From the NCBI GenBank assembly GCA_029891385.1, contig CM057225.1, positions 75,293,887-75,357,886 of the forward strand: DNA of 64,000 nucleotides, read 5' to 3'. Under the pieces are notes generated by a model. The model was given only the letters and a program-made list of their open reading frames with translations, searched no databases and had not been told where the DNA came from. This DNA comes from Erythroxylum novogranatense (taxonomy: Eukaryota > Streptophyta > Magnoliopsida > Malpighiales > Erythroxylaceae). The translations under genes and the position numbers were made by a program. Shown here piece after piece: positions 47,154 to 58,634 of this stretch (position 1 is its first letter; each line of letters starts with the position of its first letter).

Positions 47154-48789
47154 TTTAGGTGGTATCAGAGCCCAGAAGTACAATCTTACATGGGCATTCT
47201 GAAATATATACCAAGTGATATGCATATGCATAGTAGTTATGTCGTAGCAGATGACAGCGACTGATCCCCTAGTATAAGTCACATGCATGAGCATTTCCTT
47301 AAGATTTGGAACGGTAAATGGCACTAAGAAAATTGGTGGTTTGACAAAATATGAGAAAATAGAGGGTTATGGATATTTTGGAAATAAGAACTATATTTGG
47401 TCTCGTATGATGGAAACAGGTTCACCTCAATTGGGAAATGGACCCTTAGAGGCGATAATAGGTATGTTGTTGAAGGTTGATTGAGGGAAATGAGCATATG
47501 AGAAAAAAGGAGACTAAGGTATATAGATGAAATGAAATGAACGCATGAAATGGTTATGATCATGAACACGTGAGCGTGGAACCCAAAATGGTTATGCTAA
47601 TCTTGTGTTGAGAGTTTGTAAATCAGTATAAGGGGATATTAGGGGAAAATTTAGACTGGCAATTCCTGCTGATTGCACTTCAGAAATTCTGGAGTGGTTG
47701 AATATATATATCTAAGGGAAAAAAGAAATGGTAAATGGATGGATAAACAGATAAAGATGCAGTGTATCTGTATCAATGTAATATTTTGTTATGTTAGTGA
47801 TATGTCTTTGAATGTGATATAAATGTGAATCTCCTATCATGGATTGTTTGAGGAAAGATAAAGAGCTGAGTAGCAATAATGAGATCAAAGTGTATACGCC
47901 AGGTTGACATGACCTCGAAAGGTCAAGCTTGAACTTAAAATGGTTGTATGACTTATTGACATAAGAATTATGTTTTATTATCGGAATAAAGCGGTATGAA
48001 ATGAAATTTAATGACAAGTGGATATATGAAACGAATTGTCGCATTTGGGTTGGTTCACCTTTGTGAGTATACATTGGATAGTGAGTTCACCATGATTGGT
48101 GAAACAATTGAGCTTATGTAAAAGGTATATGTGAAAATAGTAGAGGAAACGATCGGTGATTTATTGACTACGTGCTAATCATAGTTCCTATAGTGCAAGG
48201 GTCATAATTAATAGTGCTCGTTTTGGAGGAAATTAAAATCTCAAATGATGTAACGTACGTGAAGAATTCGAGGAAAGAAGAAAGACATGATTATGAGATA
48301 ATTCCTCTGTTTAAGGATTGGCACAAACGGAAAAGAGTTTTATAGAATCCTTAGTAGTATAAGCTACTAATTGGTCCCCGGATGAAATGAAATGATTTTG
48401 GTGATGTATATACCAAGTGGAAGTGTCAAAGAAATTGTTTAGTGCCTCACAGAACCTTAGTGAAAAGGATGTTCCGATCATTCAAGTTATGCATTCAGGT
48501 TATGGCATAAACTTGGAGACAACAAGTATAGTTGAAATTGATCCTTATGAGATACTACGAACTATTAAACAATTGAAAAGCAATTATGGAAAATAGTTGG
48601 TTGATGAGAATTTTGTGAACTGTATCGATGATTGTAGCAAGAAATTGAGTTAAGAGGAACAGACGATTCAAGTTAATAGCGGTCATGATGGGAACAAATC
48701 GAAAATAAGTATGTACTAAATCAAAAGTGAAATGGAGTCATGTTTCGAGAGGAGATTCAGGCATAACAAGTGGAATATACTATTGAGAT
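47154..48789 (+). other. Interior of element C, first part
   Basis: Carries the PBS TGGTATCAGAGC at 47160-47171. The first 180 bp align with 27575-27760 of element B, and later patches (about 48060-48200 and 48440-48500) align with 28200-28290 and 28540-28590. Stops are dense in all frames and no retroelement protein motif is visible. Confidence 0.7.
48785..48789. repeat. Target site duplication GAGAT of solo LTR D
   Basis: GAGAT at 48785-48789 and 51965-51969 flank the insertion. Confidence 0.95.
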
Positions 48790-49690
48790 TGTAACACCCC
48801 ACTCTCACAAGACACGTACCCGAAATCCATGGTGATATCCGAGTACGTACCCCGCGAGGGTGGCATGTTAAAACGATCATTTAGTCAAAATTTATTACAA
48901 AACTTTTGTTTCTTTAAAATAAGGAACATGTAAGGGAAAATACTAATCAAATTGGGCCCATGTCATTTGAAAACATTTCCATTTCTAAGCTACAATCTTT
49001 ACAAACATTAGTATTCAACTTTAAAGTTGGGCCCATTTCAGATACAAAACACTTGAAACCATGAAGTCATTTCATTTACCAAATCGTATATATACACTTT
49101 GTACAATTCTTACGGAACATAATTCAAAAATAAAAATCAATGAAGACATGTGCAGGTGCAAACTGATCCCAACCCCTAGTCCATAATGCACCTCGGTGGC
49201 TATACTCCATTTAGCCTAGTGAAATAATTCCTCGTAACCTGAAAAGTCACATTGCAATTTTTTATGAGTTTTGCAACTCAACGAGTGAACCATCATTGAT
49301 GATTTCACCGGATTACAAACAACATCACATATATCACAAATATTCATTAAGAACATAACTATTTTTCAGACACTCACATAACAAGGCATAACATATGGTC
49401 ACTCATTACAACTTTGCAAATCATTCAAGAATTTCAATCTTATATGAATGCTACATGCATGAGACTCGCATTCATTCTTATTGTTGTGACTGAGTGCCTA
49501 TCACATACTTATACAAATACTGGCCCATAGGGCTCAGTCAGAACAGAATCACAGAGCATAGCTCTACGTGCAAACACATATATCACAGAGCAAAGCTCTA
49601 CGTCGAAGTGCTTCATACTGGCTACTCAAGTCACAACGCCTTTATCTGAACATGCATTTATGAAATGCATCAAATACTGATTATGCCATA

Positions 49691-49826
49691 TCAGACAATC
49701 ACATATGATATTCAATCAGAAACTCATGATCATCGGACCTAAGTCCGGCATTCAAATATCAGACAATCACTTATGATGTTCAATCAGAAACTCATAATCA
49801 TCGGACCTAAGTCCGGCATTCAACTT
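49691..49826. repeat. 68-bp tandem duplication in LTR D
   Basis: TCAGACAATCACATATGATA starts at 49691 and recurs at 49759 with few changes. Each copy contains a CGGAC/GTCCG hairpin. A similar short duplication of ATCACAGAGCA text lies just upstream, at about 49550 and 49583. Confidence 0.85.
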
Positions 49827-50027
49827 TCGTTGAGGATTCACATAACATACAGAATTTCATAGCAATCAAAGCCACAATCAAAGCATTTCCAATACATTCC
49901 CGAAAATAGATCTCCTCGGACAATTTAAAATCCATAATTCATAACAAATCGCAAATAGTTTAATAATGTTGGAAATGTAAACAAATCAAATCAGATCAAT
50001 CCTAGGAAATCATCTCGGTTGACTCAC

Positions 50028-50093
50028 AGTACGCTCCAATAAGCTATTTCCTGGATGGTCCGGCAATGCCCGATTGGCGTCCGATATGCTCCT
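50028..50093 (-). other. Exon-like 66-nt island in LTR D
   Basis: Minus strand: preceded by GCCTATTTTAG and followed by GTGAGTCAACC (50022-50027). Candidate acceptor GACTTTTCAG ends at 49239 (789 nt). Confidence 0.45.
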
Positions 50094-50689
50094 CTAAAAT
50101 AGGCAAAACACATTCACAAATATCACACTTTGCACAATTGCACAAATGTTCTTTCATAAAAATATCAATGTATAGGATATATGCACAATGCATGTTCAAT
50201 GACAATTCCGGGGTGCAATAATGTGATCCTTATCAAAAATCATTTAGGAATCAAAGCCCTCAATAATACCATGTATTCTTACAATTGAATTGGACCAAAC
50301 AACGTCAAATAATTTCATAGCTTCATTGACCACTTCAGATTTTTCCTATAGAACATATTCGGGTCAACTTTCCATACTAAATTAGATCTGATAAATGACC
50401 AAATTAGACAAAACATCCTTCTGTAAAGTTGTTCTCCCATTTCTTAGCTTTCTAATGACACAAAAATCATTTAATTTGGATCAGTATACGAAGAGATATC
50501 CTTAAAATATTCCAGACGGTTCATAAGTTCCAGCAAAATTTATACCTCAACTTCCAACCACAATTTTGAACTCTTATATACAGAATTAAAACTCTATTTC
50601 TTCATAAAAGTTGTAGCCCTATGTCTCTAGTTTACAGGGAATCAATAATCACCCAAATTGGATCAGTATAGAGAAAGTTATGGTCAAAA

Positions 50690-50945
50690 TACGAAAGCGT
50701 GTTCGAGCAGTCAAAGGATGGGTGCTCGTCGCGATGAGGGGAAAATATGAGGTCACGACGAACAGCCTAAAAAATCGATTTTCTCAGGATTTTTACAACG
50801 TTCTCCGTGACGAGTTCAAGGGGGGGAATCACCTACGTTGCGGCGAGGAAGAAAATGAACATCGCGGAGAGGAAGAAGATGGACGTCGCGACGAATAAAC
50901 AAAAACACGTCGCGACGAATAAATAAAAACACGTCGCAACGTCTG
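50690..50945 (-). repeat. GC-rich CGTCGCGACGAA cassette in LTR D
   Basis: Words such as CGTCGCGATGAGG, GTCACGACGAAC, GTTGCGGCGAGG and CGTCGCGACGAA repeat at irregular spacing, with a near-identical pair at about 50884 and 50911. It is the GC-rich stretch of this LTR; open frames through it are a side effect of the composition. Confidence 0.65.
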
Positions 50946-50985
50946 GTTCTGTAACTCGTCTTCCCCGATTTCTTTTTCCAGATTT

Positions 50986-51165
50986 TTCACTTCTATACCC
51001 AAAATAATCTCTAAAACTTCACTCTAATTAACTCCTAATCCAGTTCGAAATATTTACATAAGATCAAACTCAAGATTCACTTCTATACCCAAAATAATCT
51101 CTAAAACTTCACTCTAATTAACTCCTAATCCAGTTCGAAATATTTACATAAGAACAAACTCAAGG
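50986..51165. repeat. 90-bp tandem duplication in LTR D
   Basis: TTCACTTCTATACCCAAAAT at 50986 recurs at 51076; the two 90-bp units are almost identical. Confidence 0.88.
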
Positions 51166-51222
51166 TTCACTTAAAACATCAAAATCTGATCCTCACACAT
51201 GCAACTTCACTTCTAACAAAAT

Positions 51223-51473
51223 GCATGCACAACTTCGGTATCAATCACCCGAGCATGCACAACTTCGGTATCAATCACCCGAACATCATCAGACTTATCT
51301 CATTCATTTCTATGAACACTCAAATATCCATGCATGTAAAGTGGGAAACATACCATAGTCACTGAATCGCATGAAAAACAACACTTACTTGGTTCAGCTC
51401 CGATTCCAGCAATATGAGCAACTCGTAGACAACCACCGAGAGCAACTCGTAGACAACCACCGAGAGCAACTCC
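51223..51473. repeat. Two short tandem repeats (30 bp and 24 bp) in LTR D
   Basis: GCATGCACAACTTCGGTATC repeats with a 30-bp period from 51223 to about 51283. AGCAACTCGTAGACAACCAC repeats with a 24-bp period from 51417 to about 51473 (two full units and a partial third). The sequence between the two arrays is unique. Confidence 0.85.
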
Positions 51474-51969
51474 ATGATTGGTGATGAACAAAACCAAGTA
51501 GAACATGCATGCTTCCGATGAACAAAGTTCAGTAACTCGTCCTAAGATATTTTCATTGCAACCTTAAAATAAGTGAGTTCTTTGCATCATATACACGTGT
51601 CTCCCATCAATTGTCGCTATTATATATTGCCACGTGACACACATATACATATACTATAGGTACACATGTCCCACATAATTTTATCCACTTGTCACTTTAT
51701 AATTAGCCTGAAAATCAAGATTTTTCACAAAATTCACTAAAAATCCCAAAATATCCTAAATAATACCAAAATTGCCAAATCACAACTTAATCATATTTAA
51801 CAACTCAATTGTACCCGGAAATGTCAAAGAATGCATGTACAAATATATGAATGTGCAAAAATGTGCATGTCAACATTAGCATAAACATGAATCGCACTTT
51901 CTAATTTCTCAATAATTCTCGTAATTCAGAATTATATCCCTCACATGGGTAACGGGATGTTACAGAGAT

Positions 51970-53409
51970 TATATGCATTGTGTGTACAGTAATGTAGAGG
52001 ATTCAACTACGTGAGTGGATTTATTGCAATGTGAAGAAAATCGGTCTCTATAAGATTTGATGCAAAGGGAGATCTAAATTGAAGCTAAGAAAAATAATAC
52101 CAACCCACAAAATGAAATACTCAATGAAATGGAATGTATGGAGGTACGAGTACGAATGAATAGGCATTGGCATATGTCGATATGACTGAAAGGAAATTAA
52201 ATGAAAAGAGAAATAGAGACAAGAAGTCCTAAGGGGGAAACTGAAAATGACGTGAGGTAATGCCACCTTCATTAAGGGATCGCAAATAAAGCAATTGTAG
52301 ACTCAATGAAAACAAAATCGAGTGATGTCTGTTGAAGTTAGGAAGACCCCAATGGAGATTTATGCATGGTAAATAAATGGTATCAATTGGAGACTATGAT
52401 CATAAATTAGATGAATCATGGAGAAATTTGACACTGATGATAAGCATATCCTTTGGAGATTGGGCAGTGTATACTAAAGTTTCACTAAGTGGTATTGGTT
52501 CTATGATATAAATTGTTCGAAGCTTTGGAGACCTTAGATATGCTAAGGCATTCCTATAATGCACAAATTGTGTAATTTTGAGAGCATTATTGAGTTTGAA
52601 AGGCATGCACAAATCAATACTATACTGGTAAAGGTAGAGTATAGTCTAAAACGGTGAATGCATAACATCAAGTAAATGAATGAATGTAGATATTGGGTTT
52701 CCGAATCTAGGACAATAAAGAGTGTAAAATGTCAAGCAGAAGATGGGGTAAACTGAGATGTTACTAGTGTATTGAAGGTTTAGATTCAGCTCTACTGGAA
52801 AGAGGTAAGAGAGTCTAAGAGGTCAGGAGTCAAAATGATGAGTCCCATAATAAATCTGATCTTTCGAGTGACATCGGAAGAATGATATTTGGTAATTTAA
52901 AGAAGAAGTATGTGTACCCGACAAAAGTAACTTGAGCAAAGGAATTGTTAGAGAAGCGTGCGTACGGAATACGCTAAAAGTGATAAGTTTTGATTTCCAT
53001 CTTGAAACTCCTTCTCTTATAGCTTAAGAGTACGAGCTATTAAGGAGCTTCCCTTGATTGTAAAGGAAGGCACAATTGAAAGTTTAATGAAGGAGAGAAT
53101 TCCTATAATTTGTTTTCAGGAATGTTTGGGGATTGTTGAAGGTAGGAGAGCAAGGAAGGGACAAGTTAGTAGGTTGTAAGGCATAAAAGGTGGGAGAAGA
53201 GAGAGGAAAAAACTGGAGTGATCAAGATTGGTTTGGTTAGGAGGTGACAAGGAGTTAGATATGATCCCAAGAAAGGTAAAAAGCTAACAAGGAAAACACA
53301 AATTTTAAACTGTCATCTTTTAAAGGGGAAAGATAGGAAATAAAAGAGTTATAGGAAGGAGGCAGAGGAAAAGAGGAAGGCCTAAGCTTGCCTAAGCAGA
53401 AGATGAAAT
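51970..53409 (+). other. Interior of element C, second part
   Basis: Resumes after solo LTR D and runs to the copia insertion at 53410. AG-rich with dense stops; no domain is seen. No PPT is seen before the break, so more interior or a 3' LTR should lie beyond the window. Confidence 0.6.
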
Positions 53410-54847
53410 TGTTGGATCGCATATGGCCTGAGTATTCATAATACACTGCGGAAAAGACCATATAATAATGTGAAGTATAACCAAAAATACTCATAATGTA
53501 CGAAAATACCTTTATGCCATGGATTGGTTGTTTCTTTTCGGATTCCAAGACACTGCAATACACAAATGCCCTCTATCAGTATCCACACGAGTATGCACGA
53601 TCCGGGCTGCGGCGATAGTGTGCTAGCACGTCCTGAAACTCTTCCCGAACACCGCACGATTTTTCTCTCGGATGGTGACTAGGGTTTCGTCTGACAATAG
53701 TGTCTCTTTCTAATGAGACCTAAGTTTCTCTATTTATAGAGAAACCCTAATCCCATTGAAGCCCAATAAGTTTTGGCCCATTATATCTCATACAATAAAA
53801 ACCTGACAACTTAATTCAATCTAGCCCAATAAATATATCTACAAATATATCTACATATATTTATTTAATACCTAATAAATTAGGCCCCAAGAGAATAAGC
53901 CCAGATCACATCACTCTTTGTGTGCAACCCTGTAGGCTCATTTGATGTTGGCAATGGGCTTGATCACACTTCAAGGCCCATAAGTCATAAGCGGCCTTTA
54001 GCAAGACATTATGACTACCCAAATCAAATGAGGATTGATAATCTGATTTAACCTATAACCATGGTTATAAGCTCAATCCTTTTGTAACACGATATCAAGC
54101 TAATCACAAGGCATGGTACATGTCAACCTTTGATTAATCATAGTTTTTTGATCCCCAAGTTGACTGATTATAACAAATGACATTGATGACTCTTCATTAA
54201 TTCATTTGAGCATGGCCATGCATTTCTTCAGTCACACTTGTCAAGAGGCCCAAATGATATCTCTCTCATTTAAGAGAGGTACAAATCCCATCTACGTCAT
54301 TCACATCCCTCCGCATGATTCATTTGATGTCCAACATAAGACTACTTGTTATTCGGTTAAGAATAACTTCGTCTAATATCAAAACACCGAATTCTTCATG
54401 TAGGGAACCGTGATGACTTCAGGTCAAAGGACTAAAGTCAAACCATATTAAGAATCACTAATGACATGAAACCATGTAGTATTCTTTATGTGGGTCGGTC
54501 CAATATATGTTCTCTAACATATATCTATGTTTCTGATTTGATATCTCATATCCATGATCAGTAAAACGTGATCATCAACAAGAACACATACTAGCCTCAA
54601 TTCATTATTGTTCCACCAATAATGATCGACCAGGGACAGTCTAGAATAGGCTTATAACGCTTATGGTTTTACTATCAAGTTACATGCTTGATGACATAAG
54701 TTTAAAACTATTCATGGAATGTAAATCACATTATATAAACGAAATACATGCATATATGAAAGGAATACCTCATAATATATTATTAACAAGTCATAATGTT
54801 AATACATGAATCACAACTATCCATTGGCCTAGGGCATACTACTAACA
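53410..54847 (-). repeat. 3' LTR of copia element F
   Basis: 1438 bp. On the minus strand it begins TGTTAGTAGTATGCCCTAGG and ends GCGATCCAACA. The left flank is GAAAT, the probable target duplication. A TATA box sits in a perfect palindrome at 53724-53745. Confidence 0.9.
53724..53745 (-). promoter_or_regulatory. TATA box within a 10-bp inverted repeat, LTR F
   Basis: GTTTCTCTAT and ATAGAGAAAC are exact inverted copies, 2 bp apart, and the TATAAATAG box is inside them. Followed on the minus strand by GAGAAACTTAGG. Context and consensus support the LTR promoter; the start site is not visible. Confidence 0.65.
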
Positions 54848-54858
54848 ATCTTCCACTT
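54848..54858 (-). other. Polypurine tract of copia element F
   Basis: AAGTGGAAGAT on the minus strand directly precedes the LTR start TGTTAGTAG. Confidence 0.88.
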
Positions 54859-54867
54859 GCACTAGGC

Positions 54868-55344
54868 CTAATCGGTCAGATATCTAATACCCATAGACCT
54901 CGTATGACTCTCATGTTTAGGCTGTGGAAGAGGCTTAGTAAGTGGATCAGCAATGTTGTCATCTGTGCCCACTTTGCATATCTTCACGTCTCCTCTCCCA
55001 ATGATCTCTCTAATTAGATGGAAATGTCTGAGTATGTGTTTGGATCTATGATGCGAGTTTGATTCCTTAGCCTGTGCTATAGCCCCATTATTATCACAAT
55101 AAAGGTCTATAGGACTTGTAATGCTAGGAACAACTCCAAGCTCAGTAATGAACTTCCTGATCTGTACAGCTTCCTTAGCTGCATCCGAGGCAGCAATGTA
55201 CTCAGCTTCAGTTGTAGAATCAGCAATAGTGTCTTGCTTTGAACTTTTCCAGCTCATTGCACCTCCATTCAAACAGAACACAAAACCTGATTGTGATCTA
55301 AAATCATCTATGTCAGACTGAAAAACCAACATCAGTGTAACCAT
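54868..55344 (-). pseudogene. RNase H of copia element F
   Basis: Shows [29 protein letters not shown] and [13 protein letters not shown], with the C-terminal end [13 protein letters not shown] typical of copia pol. The stop lies about 10 bp before the PPT. It overlaps the upstream RT frame by 32 bp in another frame, so one frameshift near 55320 separates RNase H from RT (GYTDVGF continuing as [15 protein letters not shown]). Confidence 0.9.
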
Positions 55345-55774
55345 TTACAACGAGCTTTCCTTCAAGTCCTCCATAGACTAGGAACATATCCTTAGTTCTT
55401 CTCAAGTACTTAAGGATATTCTTAACTGCTATCCAGTGACTCTCACCATAATTAGATTGGTATCTACTTGTTATGCTCAAAGAATATGAGACATCTGGTT
55501 TAGTACATAACATGGCATACATGATAGATCCAATTGTAGATGCATATGGAATCTTACTCATGCGCTCAAGCTCTTTACCTGAAGTAGGACAATCCTTCTT
55601 AGAAAGCTTGATTCCATGTGACATAGGCAAGAATCCTCTCTTGGAATCTTGTATACTGAACCTTTTCAGTATCTTATCTATGTATGTACTCTGACCTAGG
55701 CTTATAAGCTTTCTTGATCTATCTCTATAGATCTTAATGCCTAAAACATAGGCAGCCTCACCTAAGTCTTTCAT
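55313..55774 (-). pseudogene. RT thumb/connection part of copia element F
   Basis: Begins after a stop, with MKDLGEAAYVLGIKIYRDR, and includes STYIDKILKRFSIQDSKRG and YAMLCTKPDVSYSLSITSRY. It continues RT directly from 55775, where an in-frame TAA interrupts KRF/MKD. It ends at the frameshift described for RNase H. Confidence 0.9.
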
Positions 55775-56467
55775 TTAGAAACGTTTCCTTAACCAAATCT
55801 TGACACTCTGTAAGGTTGGAATATAATTTCCAATGAGTAGTATGTCATCAACATATAAAGTTAAAAAGACAACAGCACTCCCACTAACCTTTTTGTAGAC
55901 ACAAGGTTCATCTTCATTCTTGATGAATCCAAACTCTTTGACAACTTCATCAAAACGAAGATTCCAGCTTCTTGATGTTTGCTTCAATCCATAAATGGAT
56001 ATTTGAAGCTTGCACACCTTTCTTGAATTATTAGGATGGACAAAACCCTCAGGTTGTATCATATATATATCCTCAAGTAAGTTTCCATCAAGGAAGGCCA
56101 TTTTGACATCCATTTGCCATATCTTATAATCATAGTATGCAGCTATGGCAATAAGAATTGTAATGGATTTGATCATGACCACTGGAGAAAATGTCTTATC
56201 ATAATCAATTCCGTGAACTTGTCGATAACCTTTAGCAATAAGTCTTGCTTTATAAGTGTGCACATTTCCATCCATGTCGAGTTTCTTTTTGAAAACCCAC
56301 TTACATCCAATGGTTTTCAAGCCATCAGACGGATCAATCAAAGTCCAAACTTGATTGTCATACATGGATTGCATCTCTGCTTTCATGGCCTCTAACGATT
56401 TAGTAGATTCTAGACTTTTCATAGCTTCTTGATAGGTTGTAGGCTCATTATGATCGATGAGCATCAC
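55775..56467 (-). pseudogene. Reverse transcriptase palm of copia element F
   Basis: Shows KSLEAMKAEMQSMYDNQVWT, GCKWVFKKKLD, QMDVKMAFLDGNLLEDIYM and the catalytic LYVDDILLIG, all well conserved. The damage is in flanking stops (about 56468-56539 and 55775), not in the catalytic core. RT copies the element's RNA into DNA in cytoplasmic particles. Confidence 0.92.
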
Positions 56468-56539
56468 ATTATCATCATCAGTAACGAGAAATCCATATCT
56501 CTCGGGCTAATGACAAATCCTATCAGATCTACGTAGGCC

Positions 56540-57171
56540 TTATGTTGTTAAAGGTTGCTCATCAACAACTTGTGAGCTCGCTTCTATCTCCTTTTCAGGT
56601 GCAATGTCATTTTGTAAAAATTGAATTTCTTCGAGTTGTACTTTACTCCCACTGTTTCCTTTGCAAACAAATTCCTTCTCTAAGAAAAAACCATTTCGAG
56701 CAACAAACACTGTGTTCTCGGATGGGATGTAAAAGTAATATCCTTTAGTTTCCTTAGGATATCCGACAAAATAACATTTTTTGGATTTGGGTGCCAACTT
56801 GTCGGCAGTAGGATGCTTCACATAAGCCTCACAACCCTAAATCTTTAGAAAAGATAAATTGTGATGCTTCCCAGTCCATATCTCATAAGGTGTCTTTTCT
56901 ACAGCCTTTGAAGGAATACGGTTCAATATGAATGCTGCTGTTTCTAAAGCATAGCCCCATAAATATTTTGAAAGATCAGTTTGACTCATCATTGATCGAA
57001 CCATATCTAATAGAGTTCGATTTCTCCTTTCAGAAACACCATTTCATTGAGGAGTTCCTAGAGGAGTCAATTGTGAAACAATTCCACAATCCTTAAGATA
57101 ACCATCAAACTCTTGGCTTAAGTATTCACCTCCTCGATCAGATCGAAGGATTTTAATTATCTTGCCAAGCT
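56540..57171 (-). pseudogene. Integrase core, distal part, copia element F
   Basis: Resumes after solo LTR G with LRSDRGGEYLSQ (second Asp) and continues through QLTPLGTPQ, a TGA where Trp is expected (57044-57046), NGVSERRNRTLLDMVRSMM (Glu), and FLKI, a TAG where Trp is expected (56837-56839), GCEAYVKHP. The part 56540-56821 is open and ends in the linker to RT. The proximal part is at 61270-62909. Confidence 0.9.
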
Positions 57172-57176
57172 GATTT
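57172..57176. repeat. Target site duplication GATTT of solo LTR G
   Basis: GATTT at 57172-57176 and 61265-61269 flank the solo LTR inside the integrase of element F. Confidence 0.93.
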
Positions 57177-58323
57177 TGTTGGACCCCGAACTTTCGGTGG
57201 AAATTAGAAATATTAAAATGAATTCGATGAGTGTTTTCGGATATGAATTATGTTATAGAAGTTTTTATGCCTTGAGGAAATTGATGAGAGAGAGAATTTA
57301 TTGGTTTTGATGACTTTGAAATTTAAGTAGAGTAGTATGAGTTATGAAAGTCAAAATGAACTAGTTGATTGAAATGGAAGTTGAAAAGCAAGAAATAATT
57401 AGTGAAAGTGTTATATTTTGAAGAAAATAGAAAGTTTGATTTGAAAGTTGACTTTTTGATTTAGGCAGAATTTGAGGAAATGATCTCCATAAAATTGTAG
57501 CTTATGTTGAGAGCTTTTCTTAGCCATAAAGTATGCTATTTTTCAATATCGGGATTGAAAGTTATGATCTTTGAAAGTTAAGTGTATTTTGCTTTGGTTT
57601 TGGAAAATGCTCTAAGTGTAGGATTATATATGTTGTGTTTTGAGGTCATTTCCTTACTGATGTGGTTTGAATTGGAGTAAATAGTTACGTGAAAGTTATA
57701 GAGAATTTGAATAGCTTTAAACTGATGTATGATATACGATTTTTGGTTGTGGAGGTTGAAAGATATGATAATGCGAAATTTGGATATTGCTTAGGTGATG
57801 GCTATCAGGGCAGAAACTTCGATTGAAAAATTAACTTAGCTAGAGGTTGAAGTTGCTTTGGAGTCCTTCATGAACATTGTAGAGTTTGTTTTTATCTTAC
57901 CATTGATATAAAGCACGAAAATATTGGACAAGGGAGTAGAAAGTTATGATTGTTAGAAGTTTTGATGATGTTTAGTGTGAAGCTGATCGATCAGTCACTT
58001 TGTGTGGAGTTTTTGACCCATTTAGAGGTCGATCTGATTTTTAAAGCCTTAATGAAAGTTGTAGAGGGTTCTTTTACCTTTCTATAGACACCGAGTTTGT
58101 CAAATTTAGAGTTCTGGATCAAAAGTTATAATGTTTACAAGTTTTGAAACTGTTGAGGAGTTTATCGATCGGTCACATTGTAGCAAACTTTTGATTCCTT
58201 TAGTATCAGAGCTTGCCTTTGAGTCCTTCTTAAAAATGGTAGAGCTGTCTCTTAGCTTTCCAACAAAAAAAACCGCGACTGATTTGGAGCTCAGAGTCAA
58301 AAGTTATGAGGGTTTGAAGTTTA

Positions 58324-58466
58324 GAGGTCGGATCGCGTGGCCGATCGCTCGGCAACAAGCACTCGCACGCACGCCCGCTCGGCAACGAGCGCCCAAGCGC
58401 GCATGGGCGGGCCGACCTGCTGTGCGACCTTTACGATCGATCTTCAGCCGACCGACCTCTCTTCCT
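58324..58466 (+). repeat. GC-rich cassette in solo LTR G
   Basis: Words such as CTCGGCAACAAGC, CTCGGCAACGAGC, CGCACGCACGCCCG and GGCCGATCG, GC-rich against an AT-rich background. It lies directly upstream of the conserved block, as in LTRs A, B and C. Confidence 0.65.
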
Positions 58467-58634
58467 TGTTTTGGGCATAACTTCTTCGTCCGACATCCAA
58501 TCGATCTGATTTTCGAAGCGTTAGATTCCTAAGACATTTTTATATCTTTTCATACTATATTTATTGGTTTTAGCATTAAATTGAAAAAGATCGACCTGAT
58601 CTAAGTGAGTTGACCTATGGAAAACGTCTTAATA

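Larger units (their letters stand above)
48790..51964 (-). repeat. Solo LTR D, Tekay-like, minus strand
   Basis: 3175 bp; TGTAACATCCCGTTACCC to GAGTGGGGTGTTACA on the minus strand, with 5-bp duplication and no interior. Its end region matches LTR B (ATGCCACCCTCGCGGGG type). It carries the exon-like island (50028-50093), a GTAAGT donor at 51383-51388, an acceptor ending at 49239 and a GC cassette of CGTCGCGACGAA words (50690-50945). Several tandem duplications make up much of it. The module phrase GAAAGTTGTAG-like reads here on the plus strand, opposite to the LTR. Confidence 0.92.

Noticed and set aside
50680..50898. 72-codon basic/acidic open frame in LTR D
   Set aside because: Translation of CGTCGCGACGAA-type repeats; no start context or family.
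51223..51473. Short direct repeats resembling a CRISPR array
   Set aside because: The units are contiguous tandem copies without spacers, inside a plant LTR.
54796..55017. Plus-strand open frames opposite the copia element F pol
   Set aside because: Shadow frames of the minus-strand RNase H and PPT region.
58131..58532. 133-codon open frame with an Arg/Ala-rich end in solo LTR G
   Set aside because: It owes its length to the GC-rich cassette, which has few stops. It lies wholly inside an LTR that is identified by its ends and target duplication.
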